The notes under the pieces were generated by a model. It was not told the origin of the DNA, ran no database searches, and saw nothing but the letters and a program-made list of their open reading frames with translations. A stretch of DNA of 41,593 nucleotides, taken from the NCBI GenBank assembly GCA_903885755.1, contig CAISJZ010000331.1:1-41593 (forward strand), given 5' to 3'. Of this stretch, positions 33,593 through 41,593 are shown one piece after another (positions within the stretch are counted from its first letter, which is position 1; every line of letters starts with the position of its first letter). This DNA comes from an uncultured Hyphomicrobiales bacterium (GTDB lineage Bacteria; Pseudomonadota; Alphaproteobacteria; Rhizobiales; Beijerinckiaceae). A program made the translations under genes and the position numbers.

Positions 33593-33612
33593 GTTTTCGC
33601 TTTTCGATCAAG

Positions 33613-34695
33613 CTACCCGCTCAATCCCCCCGCCAGGGTCGGGAAATCCAGCGGCCTGAATCCGTAATGCGACAACCAGCGCACGTCCGCCTCAAAGAAG
33701 GGCCGCAGGTCCGGCATGCCGTATTTAAGCATGGCGATGCGGTCGATGCCCATGCCCCAGGCGAAGCCCTGATATTCATCGGGGTCGAGGCCGCAGTTGC
33801 GCAGCACGTTAGCATGGACCATGCCGCAGCCCAGAATTTCCAGCCAGTCGTCGCCCTCGCCAAACCTGATGTCGCCGCCCTTGCGCGAGCACTGGATGTC
33901 GACTTCCATCGATGGCTCGGTGAAGGGGAAGAACGAGGGCCGGAAGCGCATCTTGACGTTGGGCACCTCGAAGAAGGCCTTGCAGCTTTCCTCCAGCACC
34001 CATTTGAGGTGGCCCATGTTCGCCTTCTTGTCGATGACGAGGCCCTCGACCTGATGAAACATCGGCGTGTGGGTCTGGTCGCTGTCGCAGCGATAGGTGC
34101 GGCCGGGGCAGATGACGCGGATGGGCGGCTTGTTGGCCAGCATCGTGCGCACCTGCACCGGGCTTGTATGGGTGCGCAGCAGCTTGCGCGAGCCGTCCGC
34201 CGCCGGGTTGAAGAAAAACGTATCGTGCATTTCGCGGGCGGGGTGTCCCTCCGGGAAATTCAACTTCGTGAAGTTGTAGTCGTCGCTCTCGATGTCCGGC
34301 CCCTCGGCGATGGAGAATCCGAGGTCGGCGAAGATCGCGGTCAGTTCGTCCATGACCTGGGAGATCGGATGAATGCGCCCTGTGTCGATGGCGGCGTCCC
34401 GCGTCGGCAGGGTGACATCCAGCGTCTCGGCCTTCAGCCGGGCTTCCAGCGCCGCCTCTTTCAGCACCGACCGGCGCTCGCCGAGCGAAGCCGCGACCTT
34501 GTCCTTGAGTGCGTTGATGGCCGCGCCCGCGGTCTTACGCTCGTCGGGCGACATCTTGCCCAACGTCGACAGGAGGGCGGAGATCGAGCCCTTCTTGCCA
34601 AGCGCGGCGACGCGGACGTTTTCCAGCGCCGGCTCGTCGGCCGCGGCCGCGATGGCGTTGAGCGTTTCAGCTTCCAGGTGAGCGAGATCGGTCAT
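33613..34695 (-). CDS. pheS: Phenylalanyl-tRNA synthetase alpha subunit
   Basis: Catalytic alpha subunit of PheRS, 360 residues, charging tRNA-Phe with phenylalanine. The N-terminal coiled-coil (about 1-85) is followed by the class II catalytic core: motif 2 [20 protein letters not shown] and motif 3 [13 protein letters not shown] are intact. ATG 34693-34695 was chosen for [12 protein letters not shown], as the in-frame codons upstream are not family-like. It is followed by the antitoxin and toxin genes, then pheT; normally pheT directly follows pheS. Confidence 0.97.
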   Translation of the reverse strand: MTDLAHLEAETLNAIAAAADEPALENVRVAALGKKGSISALLSTLGKMSPDERKTAGAAINALKDKVAASLGERRSVLKEAALEARLKAETLDVTLPTRDAAIDTGRIHPISQVMDELTAIFADLGFSIAEGPDIESDDYNFTKLNFPEGHPAREMHDTFFFNPAADGSRKLLRTHTSPVQVRTMLANKPPIRVICPGRTYRCDSDQTHTPMFHQVEGLVIDKKANMGHLKWVLEESCKAFFEVPNVKMRFRPSFFPFTEPSMEVDIQCSRKGGDIRFGEGDDWLEILGCGMVHANVLRNCGLDPDEYQGFAWGMGIDRIAMLKYGMPDLRPFFEADVRWLSHYGFRPLDFPTLAGGLSG

Positions 34696-34828
34696 GGGTC
34701 TTTCGCGCGCGCGAACAGGGGAACGCGCGGCTTTTGACACGCGGGGGCCGGGTTGTCGAGAATCGGGCTTGGGGGGAGGCGCGCCGCAAGGCTACCATCG
34801 GGCATCCCCATCAACCCGGCAGCGCGCT

Positions 34829-35368
34829 TTGTCAGACCCAGCCATACCAACCGGCCAGCCGGCGCGCCGAGCGCCCGAAACCCGGATCGTCGCGGGCTTT
34901 CGGCCCGGCGCGATCGGACGTATCGTCGAGATGCACGCGCGCTTCTACGGACGCTTCGCCGGGTTCGGACGGTACTTTGAGGCCAGGGTCGCGGCGGAAC
35001 TCGCCGGATTCGCTAACCGGCTCGACAATCCTCGCAACGAATTGTGGCTGGCGCTCGTGGACCAAACCACTGTCGGGTCCATCGCCATCGACGGCGAGGA
35101 CCTCGGGAATGGCGTGGCGCATCTGCGCTGGTTCATCATGGATGACGACGCGCGGGGCGCGGGAGCCGGCGGGCGTCTTCTGCGCGAGGCTCTCGCCTTT
35201 TGCGACCAGTCGGGTTTCGCGGAAACGCGGCTATGGACCTTCGATGGCCTCAAAGCCGCCCGCAAACTCTACGAAGCGCATGGTTTCGCGCTCGTCGAGG
35301 AGCTGCCAGGGCGGCAATGGGGGTCCGAGGTACTTGAACAGACGTTTGCCCGGCCGGGGCGGAGTTAG
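34829..35368 (+). CDS. GNAT-family N-acetyltransferase
   Basis: Acetyltransferase of the GNAT fold. The acetyl-CoA binding region ARGAGAGGRLLREAL (the R/Q-x-x-G-x-G/A motif) and the following FCDQSGFAETRLWTFDGLKAARKLYEAHGF are clear. The substrate cannot be told. The frame is open back to 34694, inside the pheS start on the other strand, so the real start is uncertain. TTG 34829 was taken because it precedes the conserved part without overlap, though no ribosome site is visible; a start at 34931 would cut into the fold. The product would be 179 residues. Confidence 0.7.
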   Translation: MSDPAIPTGQPARRAPETRIVAGFRPGAIGRIVEMHARFYGRFAGFGRYFEARVAAELAGFANRLDNPRNELWLALVDQTTVGSIAIDGEDLGNGVAHLRWFIMDDDARGAGAGGRLLREALAFCDQSGFAETRLWTFDGLKAARKLYEAHGFALVEELPGRQWGSEVLEQTFARPGRS

Positions 35369-35377
35369 GCCCGGCCC

Positions 35378-36163
35378 TCAGGCATCGCTGTCGCTACTCC
35401 CGCTCGATCCGCCGAACAGCCCGCCCAGAATGCCGCCGACCGCGGTCGCCGCCGCCGCGCCGCCGATGCTGCTCGAGGTCGAGGCCTCGGCCTTGCCGGG
35501 GAGGTAGCGACCGATTTCCTCGGCCAGATTCATGATCGGCATGGATTGCAATGCGACATGGCCGGGGCCGGTGAGGGTCGCGAGAAACAGGCCCTCGCCG
35601 CCGAACAGCACATTCTTGAAGCCGCGCACCATCTGGATGTCGAAGCCGATGCTCGGGTCCATGACGCCAACGTGGCCGGCGTGGACCAGCAGCTTTTCGC
35701 CGGCCATGAGGTCCTTTTCCACGACCTCGCCGGACAGGTCGAGCCAGACCGTGCCGGGGCCCGTCACCTTTTGCAGAATGAAACCCTCGCCGCCGAAGAA
35801 GCCGGCGCCAAGGCGCTTCTGCCAGGCGATTTCAAGGGTCACGGATTTTTCGGCGCAGAGAAAGGTTTCCTTGCGGCAGATGAGCGACTGGCCGGCGCCG
35901 AGCGGAACCGGCATGATCGTGCCGGGAAAGCGCGGCGCGAAGGCGACGTGGCCGTTTCCCCGCGCGGTGAAATCGGTGATGAAGAAACTGCCGCCGCCAA
36001 AGGAGCGCTTGAGCCCGGCGAGAAAGCCGCCGCCCGTGTGCGTGTTCATCTCGACGGCGTCGTTCATCCAGCACATGCAGTTGGTCTGGCTGTAGACGAC
36101 CTCGCCGGGCATCAGGTCGATGGCGACCGTCTGCATCACCGTTCCGCTCAATTCATATTTCAT
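35378..36163 (-). CDS. AIM24 / TIGR00266 family protein
   Basis: A 261-residue protein of the AIM24 family (mitochondrial biogenesis AIM24-like), a beta-rich fold of repeated Gly-rich segments (GGSFFITDFTARG, GGEGFILQKVTGPG, GGEGLFLATLTGPG). The C-terminal 40 residues are Gly, Ala and Ser rich (GGAAAATAVGGILGGLFGGSS) and look like a flexible or membrane-associated tail. The function of the bacterial family is not established. ATG 36163 follows GGGAGG. It is convergent with the acetyltransferase gene. Confidence 0.85.
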   Translation of the reverse strand: MKYELSGTVMQTVAIDLMPGEVVYSQTNCMCWMNDAVEMNTHTGGGFLAGLKRSFGGGSFFITDFTARGNGHVAFAPRFPGTIMPVPLGAGQSLICRKETFLCAEKSVTLEIAWQKRLGAGFFGGEGFILQKVTGPGTVWLDLSGEVVEKDLMAGEKLLVHAGHVGVMDPSIGFDIQMVRGFKNVLFGGEGLFLATLTGPGHVALQSMPIMNLAEEIGRYLPGKAEASTSSSIGGAAAATAVGGILGGLFGGSSGSSDSDA

Positions 36164-36250
36164 GGCCAGCCTCCCTGCCCCGGCGGACGAATCCATCCGC
36201 CGGGGCAGGATATAGCCGAAGCCGCGCGGCGCGAAGACGAGCGGAGCGAA

Positions 36251-37801
36251 TTATTCCGCCGGCTGCGCCTCCGGCCCGGCGTCCGCCCAGCCCGCGCCAG
36301 AGCGGTTCGCAATCTCCTCGAACCGTTCGAACGCCACGCCACGCGAGGTCATGAGCGAGACAATCCAGATAACGAAGAACGACAGGGGCGTCGTGATGAT
36401 CGCGGGAGCGGCCAGAGTGATCATCGGCGCTGCGCGGCCAAGCATCTGCATCTGCACGAGCGGACCCATGTAGAGTAGCGCGAGGCCGGCGACCAGTCCG
36501 ACGATCAGGCCCGCGACCGTGCCGGCGTAGGTCAGCCCGCGCCAGTAGATCGAAAGAATAAGCGCCGGGAAGATCGTGCTGGCCGCGATGGTGGCGGAGA
36601 TGGAGGAGAGAACAAAGATGTTCTGGCCCTCGACCATGATCGCCAGCGCCACGCCGCCAAGGCAGAGGAACAGCGTCGACAGGCGCGCGACAAGGAACTC
36701 CTCCTTCTCGTTTTCGCGGCCGCCGCGCACCACGCCAATCCAGAAATCGTGCGCCAGCGCCGCCGAGCCGGCCAGCAGGATGCCGCAGACCGCCGCCAGA
36801 ATGGTGGCGAAACAGACCGCGCCAACAAAGCCGAGCAGGATGGGGCCGCCGAAATGATCGGCGAGCAAGGGCACCGCCATGTTGCCGCCGCGATCGACCG
36901 CGCGCACCGCGTCTTGCCCAAGCACCGCCATGATGCCATAGCCGAGGAAGACGAAGGCCAACACGCTCAGCCCAATGATGACACAGGCGACAAGCAGCGA
37001 ACGACGCGCCACGCCGGGGTCGGGCACGGTGTAGAAGCGCAGCAGAATCTGCGGCAGGCTGGTGACGCCAATGGTGGTGGAGAAGCCGAGCGAAAAAAGT
37101 TGCAGGGCGTTCATGCTGCCGCCGGGGCCCAGCACTTTCTCGCCGCCGCGCTTGGCGGCCGCCTCCAGCACCGCCGCCGGCGAATATCCGTAGTTCGCCA
37201 GCACCAGGCCAATCAGCAGAATGGTCACGAACAGCAACAGCACCATCTTGATGATCTGCACCCAGGTCGTTGCGATCATGCCGCCGAACAAGACATAGAC
37301 GAGCATGAAGACGCCGATGACGGTCACCGACATCGCATAGGAAAAGCCGAAAAGGAGCTTGATCACCGCGCCCGCGCCCGCCATCTGGAAGGTCAGGATG
37401 GTGAAGATGCTGACCATCGTCACCAGCGCCGTCCAGCCCTTGATGCTGGAATTGCCAAGACGATGTTCGATCACATCGGCGAAAGTGTATTTACCGAGCG
37501 CGCGCAGCGGTTCGGCGAAGAGGAACAGCATGAGCGGCCAGGCCACCGTCATGGCGACGGCGAAGACAAGCGCGTCGAAGCCCGACAGGGCGGCGATGCC
37601 GGTCACGCCCAAAAAGGCGCTGCCGGCGATGAAATCGCCCGCGAGCGCGAACCCGTTTTGCGCGGTGGTGATACGATGGCCAGCCGCGAAGAAGGCGTCG
37701 GTCGTATGAGTGCGCCGCGCCGCCCACCAGGTAATTGCCAGCGTCGCCACGATAAACAGCAGGAAAAAGAAGATCGCGCTTTGCGTGCCGGCGCCGTTCA
37801 T
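36251..37801 (-). CDS. Sodium:solute symporter, ActP-like (acetate/monocarboxylate)
   Basis: Inner-membrane cation:monocarboxylate symporter of the SSS family, 516 residues with about 13 hydrophobic segments. GDFIAGSAFLGVTGIAALSGFD and the later FLVARLSTLF and GGVALAIMVEGQN are typical of the acetate/glycolate permease ActP group. ATG 37801 was chosen because GGGAGA lies upstream and it overlaps the DUF485 gene by 4 bases; the open frame further upstream lies inside that gene. The DUF485-ActP pair is a conserved acetate uptake module. The C-terminal tail is short and acidic with Pro/Ala. Confidence 0.92.
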   Translation of the reverse strand: MNGAGTQSAIFFFLLFIVATLAITWWAARRTHTTDAFFAAGHRITTAQNGFALAGDFIAGSAFLGVTGIAALSGFDALVFAVAMTVAWPLMLFLFAEPLRALGKYTFADVIEHRLGNSSIKGWTALVTMVSIFTILTFQMAGAGAVIKLLFGFSYAMSVTVIGVFMLVYVLFGGMIATTWVQIIKMVLLLFVTILLIGLVLANYGYSPAAVLEAAAKRGGEKVLGPGGSMNALQLFSLGFSTTIGVTSLPQILLRFYTVPDPGVARRSLLVACVIIGLSVLAFVFLGYGIMAVLGQDAVRAVDRGGNMAVPLLADHFGGPILLGFVGAVCFATILAAVCGILLAGSAALAHDFWIGVVRGGRENEKEEFLVARLSTLFLCLGGVALAIMVEGQNIFVLSSISATIAASTIFPALILSIYWRGLTYAGTVAGLIVGLVAGLALLYMGPLVQMQMLGRAAPMITLAAPAIITTPLSFFVIWIVSLMTSRGVAFERFEEIANRSGAGWADAGPEAQPAE

Positions 37802-38082
37802 GATCGCTTCTCCCGGTCGCTGTCGTTGCGATTTGCTTGCGCGACGTAATAGAAACTCAAGCCGAGCGCCGCGAGGATCACGCAGGCGCCAAGCACGAGA
37901 CCTGGCGTGAAATGCCCGCCGATGTTGGCGGACATCGACGCCGGCGTCGCGATGACAAGATAGAGATAGGAAAGATAGATCGCGGTCAGAATGATCGTGA
38001 GCGTCCAGCCGATGCGCCGCTGGCGCCACGCAGCCGACTTCGCGCCGGATGATTGCGGCGCGAGATTCTGGTTCGCCGTCAT
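37798..38082 (-). CDS. DUF485-family membrane protein (YjcH-like)
   Basis: A 94-residue small membrane protein with two hydrophobic segments (about 27-48 and 58-81). It belongs with the DUF485/YjcH group that is nearly always encoded just before an ActP-type symporter, as here, where they overlap by 4 bases. It may help the symporter, but no direct role is proven. ATG 38082 follows GGGGGAGGG. The N-terminal 23 residues are polar ([19 protein letters not shown]). Confidence 0.85.
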   Translation of the reverse strand: MTANQNLAPQSSGAKSAAWRQRRIGWTLTIILTAIYLSYLYLVIATPASMSANIGGHFTPGLVLGACVILAALGLSFYYVAQANRNDSDREKRS

Positions 38083-38263
38083 GGCGCCCTCCCCCGTTAT
38101 TATTGGCCACATGCTAGCAGGAACGCGCGGGCTGGCAACAGGGACCGGCGCTCTGGCGCCAGTCCGATATTTGACCTCCGGCGCCCCGCTCCCTAGTGTG
38201 CGCCCGTTCGCGATGCGCGGCGCGTTCGCGCCCTGTCGCGCATTCCACCTGCAAGGAAACTCC

Positions 38264-39991
38264 ATGTCCGCCGCCGCTCCGGCGCCTGAATCGCCGGTCT
38301 CTCTCCACGCCGCTTCACTCCAGTCTTCCGCCTGGCCCTTCGAGGAGGCGAAAAAGCTGGTCGCGCGCGTGGCGAAATCAGGCGCGAGCGAGGTTCTCTT
38401 CGAGACCGGCTATGGACCCTCGGGACTGCCGCATATTGGCACCTTCGGCGAGGTGGCGCGCACCAGCATGGTGCGGCACGCCTTTGAGGTCCTGACCGAG
38501 GGCAAGATCAAGACGCGGCTGCTGGCCTTTTCCGACGACATGGACGGGCTTCGCAAGGTTCCGGACAATGTTCCCAACAAGGAAATGCTGACGAGGCATC
38601 TCGGCAAGCCGCTTTCGCGCATTCCCGATCCATTCTCGAACGAATACCCCTCGTTCGGCGCGGCCAACAACGCGCGCCTGCGCGCCTTTCTCGACCGGTT
38701 CGGCTTCGACTATGAATTCTCGTCATCGACGGATTATTACACGTCGGGGCGCTTTGACGCGGCGTTGCTGCACATGCTCGACCGCTTCGATCAGGTTCAG
38801 GCGATCATGCTGCCGTCGCTGCGCGAGGAACGCGCCTCGACCTATTCGCCCTTCCTGCCGATCCATCCCGTGACCGGCGTCGTCATGCAGGTTCCGCTGG
38901 AAGCGATCGATGTGAAGGCGGGCACGATCACGTGGCGCGATCCCGACGGCGGCCAGCATTTCGAGACGCCGGTCACCGGCGGGCATTGCAAGCTGCAATG
39001 GAAGCCCGACTGGGCCATGCGCTGGTACGCGCTGAAGGTCGACTACGAGATGGCCGGCAAGGACCTCATCGATTCAGTGAAGTTGTCGGGCAACATCGTG
39101 CGCGCGCTCGGCGGCATGCCGCCCGAGGGTTTCAACTACGAACTCTTCCTCGACGAGAAGGGCCAGAAGATCTCGAAGTCGAAGGGCAATGGCCTGACGA
39201 TCGACGAGTGGCTCACCTACGCCAGCCCGGAGAGCCTTTCGCTGTTCATGTACCAGAAGCCGCGCGAGGCCAAGCGGCTCTACTTCGACGCCATTCCGCG
39301 CGCCATGGACGAATACATCCAGTTTCTCGCGGGCTACGAACGGCAGGACTGGAAGAACCGTCTGGGCAATCCAGTCTGGCACATCCACGCGGGCCATCCG
39401 CCCGCGCCTGAAGTACTTCACCATCCCGGCGAGACCGACACGCGCGGCGCGACGATCTCCTTCGTCATGCTGCTCAATCTCGCCGCGGTCGCCAACAGCG
39501 AGGACCCGCAGGTGCTATGGGCGTTCCTGCGCCGCTACGCGCCGGGCGTGTCGCCCGCGACCCATCCCAAACTTGACGCCATGGTGGGCTACGCCGTCGC
39601 CTATTTCCGCGAATTCGTGCGACCGAAGAAGACGTATCGCGCGGCGGACGACGTGGAGGCGAATGCGCTGCAAAAGCTCGACGCCATGCTCGCGGCAAAG
39701 CCCGAAGGCGCCAGCGCGGAGGATATCCAGACCTCGCTCTACGATGTGGCGCGACCCATTCCGCGCTATCAGGATCTGAAAGCCAAGGGCGCGACACCCG
39801 AAAGGCCCGGCGTGTCGAACGACTGGTTCAACATGCTCTATCAGATTCTGCTTGGCGAAAATCGCGGGCCGCGGTTCGGCTCCTTTGTCGCGCTCTATGG
39901 CGTCAACGAGACTCGCGCGCTGATCGCCAAGGCGCTGACCGGCGCGCTTGTTGCTGAACACACGGCGTTTCTTGAATCGCGCAAGGGCTGA
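38264..39991 (+). CDS. lysS: Lysyl-tRNA synthetase, class I
   Basis: Class I LysRS (archaeal type, also called LysK), 575 residues. The HIGH-like motif is PHIGT (56-60, within [13 protein letters not shown]), and the KMSKS-like motif is KISKSKG (302-308). The long C-terminal part (about 400-575) is the helical tRNA-binding region. Alphaproteobacteria commonly use this class I enzyme in place of the class II LysS. ATG 38264 was chosen because it follows AAGGAA and the N-terminal extension upstream is not conserved. It is divergent from the DUF485 gene and followed by a TauE-like gene. Confidence 0.96.
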   Translation: MSAAAPAPESPVSLHAASLQSSAWPFEEAKKLVARVAKSGASEVLFETGYGPSGLPHIGTFGEVARTSMVRHAFEVLTEGKIKTRLLAFSDDMDGLRKVPDNVPNKEMLTRHLGKPLSRIPDPFSNEYPSFGAANNARLRAFLDRFGFDYEFSSSTDYYTSGRFDAALLHMLDRFDQVQAIMLPSLREERASTYSPFLPIHPVTGVVMQVPLEAIDVKAGTITWRDPDGGQHFETPVTGGHCKLQWKPDWAMRWYALKVDYEMAGKDLIDSVKLSGNIVRALGGMPPEGFNYELFLDEKGQKISKSKGNGLTIDEWLTYASPESLSLFMYQKPREAKRLYFDAIPRAMDEYIQFLAGYERQDWKNRLGNPVWHIHAGHPPAPEVLHHPGETDTRGATISFVMLLNLAAVANSEDPQVLWAFLRRYAPGVSPATHPKLDAMVGYAVAYFREFVRPKKTYRAADDVEANALQKLDAMLAAKPEGASAEDIQTSLYDVARPIPRYQDLKAKGATPERPGVSNDWFNMLYQILLGENRGPRFGSFVALYGVNETRALIAKALTGALVAEHTAFLESRKG

Positions 39992-40003
39992 GATAGGCGC
40001 CGG

Positions 40004-40762
40004 ATGACCCTTTCGGCCGGCGTTCTCATCCTCATCTCGTTCACGGGCCTCCTCGGCTCCTTCGTGTCCGGCGTATTCGGCATGGCGGGCGGGCAGATAT
40101 TTCTGGCGGTGGTGCTTTTCTATATGCCCGTCGCCGCCGCGCTGGTGGTCTTCGCGGCGATGCAGGTGGCGTCCGGTTCGTGGCGCGGATGGTTGTGGCG
40201 GCGCTACATCCATTGGCCGGTCGCCTTGCGCTACATCGTCGGCTCGCTTGTCGCCTTCGCGCTGATGCGCTTCGTGAGTTTCGTACCGACCAAGCCCGTT
40301 GTCTATCTCGGCATAGGGCTCATGCCCTTCGCGGCTTTCGCCGTGCCAAAACGTTTTGCTCCCGACATCACGCGGCGCGGCGCGCCCTATATCTGCGGCG
40401 CATTCATCATGGCGCTGCAACTCGTCGTCGGGCAGGCCGGAAATCTGCTCGACGTTTTCTTTCAGGCGAGCCCGCTCGACCGCAAACGCGTCGTCGCGAC
40501 CAAGGCCGTCACGCAGCTTGTGTCGCAGGTGTTGCGCATCGCCTATTTCGGGGCGGTCTCGGGCGACGTGGCGCGCGATATCCCGATCTGGACCTGGGCG
40601 TGCCTGCTGGCCGCCGCCATCGCGGGAACCTCGCTCGCGCCGCTCGTGCTGCATCGCATGACGGACGACGGTTTTCGCAAATGGACGAAGGTCATCATCG
40701 CCTGCTTCAGCGCCCTCTATGTCGCGCGCGGTCTATGGCTGCTCGTGTTCGGGGAAGCCTGA
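40004..40762 (+). CDS. TauE/SafE family membrane permease (2)
   Basis: A 252-residue inner-membrane protein with about seven hydrophobic segments, of the TauE/SafE family. FTGLLGSFVSGVFGMAGGQ near the N-terminus corresponds to the first conserved motif; the second half has VVGQAGNLLDVFF. It is clearly different from the permease at 17301. The cargo is not known. The start ATG 40004 lies 12 bases after lysS, so it could be co-transcribed; it ends 1 base before the convergent S24 regulator gene. Confidence 0.86.
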   Translation: MTLSAGVLILISFTGLLGSFVSGVFGMAGGQIFLAVVLFYMPVAAALVVFAAMQVASGSWRGWLWRRYIHWPVALRYIVGSLVAFALMRFVSFVPTKPVVYLGIGLMPFAAFAVPKRFAPDITRRGAPYICGAFIMALQLVVGQAGNLLDVFFQASPLDRKRVVATKAVTQLVSQVLRIAYFGAVSGDVARDIPIWTWACLLAAAIAGTSLAPLVLHRMTDDGFRKWTKVIIACFSALYVARGLWLLVFGEA

Positions 40763-40763
40763 C

Positions 40764-41393
40764 TTACTGGCTCGCCCAGAGAATGCGCGCGATCCAGGCG
40801 ACATTTTCCATCGCCAGCACGCGATCCTCGTGCTCGGCGTTCAGGGATCGCAGTTCCAGCGTCCTGGCGGTCTGACGCTTGAGTTCCTTGGCGAGCACCT
40901 CGCCCTCCGAGGTCTTGACCACGACGCGATCGCCGCGCCGCACCGGCTGCTCCGGATTGACGATGATGATATCGCCCTCGCGATAGACGGGCGACATGGA
41001 ATCGCCGGAAATCTCCAGCGCGTAAGCATGTGTGCCCGCGAGTTCCGGCGCCTCGACTTCATCCCAGCCCGAACCGACGGGAAATCCGCCATCGTCGAAG
41101 AACCCGCCCTTGCCAGCCTGCGCCAGGCCGATCAGCGGCACCGTCTGCTTGAGCGCGGGACTGATGGCGTTGACGAGGCCGAGAAACCGGTCGAGCGGCG
41201 TGTTGGTCGCCTCAAGAATCTTGGCGATGGATTCAGTCGATGGCCAGCGCGGACGGCCATTGGCCGCCTGCCGCTTGGATTTATTGAAGGTGGTGGCGTC
41301 GAGCCCGGCGCGACGCGCAAGGCCGGACGCGCTCATGCCGCTGGCGGCGGCAAGCGCATCGACCGCACCCCAGACCTGGTGGTGGGTGAGCAT
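40764..41393 (-). CDS. LexA-like regulator with helix-turn-helix and S24 peptidase domain
   Basis: A 209-residue repressor-like protein. The N-terminal Cro/CI-type HTH (about 15-65, SASGLARRAGLDATTF) is followed by an S24 domain with an Ala-Gly cleavage pair (A93-G94 in LAQAGKGG), nucleophile S132 in ISGDSMSP and general base K169 in VLAKEL. The S132 to K169 spacing of 37 equals that of S119 to K156 in E. coli LexA. It can therefore plausibly self-cleave. ATG 41393 starts MLTHHQVWGAVD; the frame is open upstream but lacks family features. A perfect 16-base palindrome lies 69 bases upstream of the start. Confidence 0.88.
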   Translation of the reverse strand: MLTHHQVWGAVDALAAASGMSASGLARRAGLDATTFNKSKRQAANGRPRWPSTESIAKILEATNTPLDRFLGLVNAISPALKQTVPLIGLAQAGKGGFFDDGGFPVGSGWDEVEAPELAGTHAYALEISGDSMSPVYREGDIIIVNPEQPVRRGDRVVVKTSEGEVLAKELKRQTARTLELRSLNAEHEDRVLAMENVAWIARILWASQ

Positions 41394-41461
41394 CTGGCAT
41401 CTCCACCCCGCCCACGCGGACCTCTCGCGTGTGGTGACGAGGTTCCTAGTGCGGTATATAT

Positions 41462-41477
41462 GCCTTTCATGAAAGGC
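41462..41477. promoter_or_regulatory. Perfect 16-bp palindrome, probable operator
   Basis: GCCTTTCATGAAAGGC is fully self-complementary and lies in the divergent gap between the S24 regulator and the DUF952 gene. It follows GGTATATA (about 41453-41460), which on the plus strand may be a -10 for the DUF952 gene. A 10-residue reading frame with ribosome-site-like sequence lies at 41499-41531 but is too short to judge. Confidence 0.6.
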
Positions 41478-41541
41478 GCAACGGGCGGAGTGAACGACAT
41501 GCCGATTGTGCGAGAAGCGAGCTCCCACTAGTGTCCGCGCC

Positions 41542-41593
41542 ATGACGCTCATCTACAAAATCGTGCCCAAGACCCTCTGGCGAGAGGCGGAGA
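41542..41593 (+). CDS. DUF952-family protein (5' end)
   Basis: Only the first 17 codons are visible, MTLIYKIVPKTLWREAE, running off the right edge. This start is characteristic of small DUF952 proteins, which in Hyphomicrobiales often precede pyrD. The ribosome site is weak. It would be controlled by the palindrome at 41462-41477 if that is an operator. Confidence 0.6.
   Translation, partial: MTLIYKIVPKTLWREAE

Noticed and set aside
36749-37849. A 366-residue plus-strand frame rich in His, Asp, Gln and Arg
   Set aside because: Antisense shadow of the symporter gene; the His/Gln richness comes from the membrane-segment codons read in reverse.
37991-38263. Open N-terminal extension of the lysyl-tRNA synthetase frame
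   Set aside because: It overlaps the DUF485 gene and its start on the other strand; ATG 38264 with AAGGAA upstream fits the family start.
41460-41531. A 23-residue reading frame overlapping the palindrome before the DUF952 gene
   Set aside because: Too short and its first part runs through the likely operator; no evidence that it is translated.

Overview
The window is about 41.6 kb of GC-rich bacterial chromosome. Its gene content points to an alphaproteobacterium, most likely Hyphomicrobiales. It carries a GcrA cell-cycle regulator with clustered GANTC sites upstream, a class I lysyl-tRNA synthetase, a Porin_2-type porin, SURF1 next to a DUF983 gene, and several orphan Bug-type solute-binding proteins. 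The genus cannot be fixed from sequence reading alone. I saw no rRNA, tRNA, CRISPR array or insertion sequence.

Layout. (1) 1-4645: phosphate uptake and Pho control, pstS(3' part)-pstC-pstA-pstB-phoU-phoB, with a strong hairpin between pstS and pstC. (2) 4684-5580: gcrA on the minus strand and its promoter region. (3) 5581-19744: a catabolic region. A plus-strand operon (D-2-hydroxyacid dehydrogenase, atypical M24 hydrolase, CoxG-like protein) is followed by a ketopantoate-reductase-like gene and a divergent LVIVD-repeat gene. Then comes a compact eight-gene minus-strand operon: enoyl-CoA hydratase, DapA-family lyase, TauE/SafE permease, Bug protein, NDP-forming acyl-CoA synthetase, acyl-CoA dehydrogenase, second Bug protein and MmgE/PrpD protein. 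It looks like uptake, CoA activation and beta-oxidation-like breakdown of an unidentified organic acid. (4) 19855-26131: a redox and envelope region. A Tat-exported HiPIP is divergent from a fused monoheme cytochrome/outer-membrane barrel resembling Cyc2, with a perfect FNR/FixK-type box between them. A porin, a cold-shock gene, two small genes, a DoxX protein with its own FNR-type box, and a Crp/Fnr regulator follow. (5) 26231-30587: a DTW-domain protein, SURF1 and DUF983, a third Bug protein, and a divergent Rieske oxygenase. (6) 30612-34695: pheS and pheT, separated by a RelE/ParE-Phd/YefM toxin-antitoxin pair. (7) 34829-41593: a GNAT acetyltransferase, an AIM24-family protein, an ActP-like symporter with its DUF485 partner, class I lysS, a second TauE/SafE permease, a LexA-like S24 regulator and the start of a DUF952 gene.

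The strongest candidates for new biology are the HiPIP/Cyc2-like pair under a possible anaerobic (FNR/FixK) switch, the eight-gene acid-degradation operon, and the toxin-antitoxin module inside the pheS-pheT locus. Functions rest on recognised motifs and gene context; no database search was possible.
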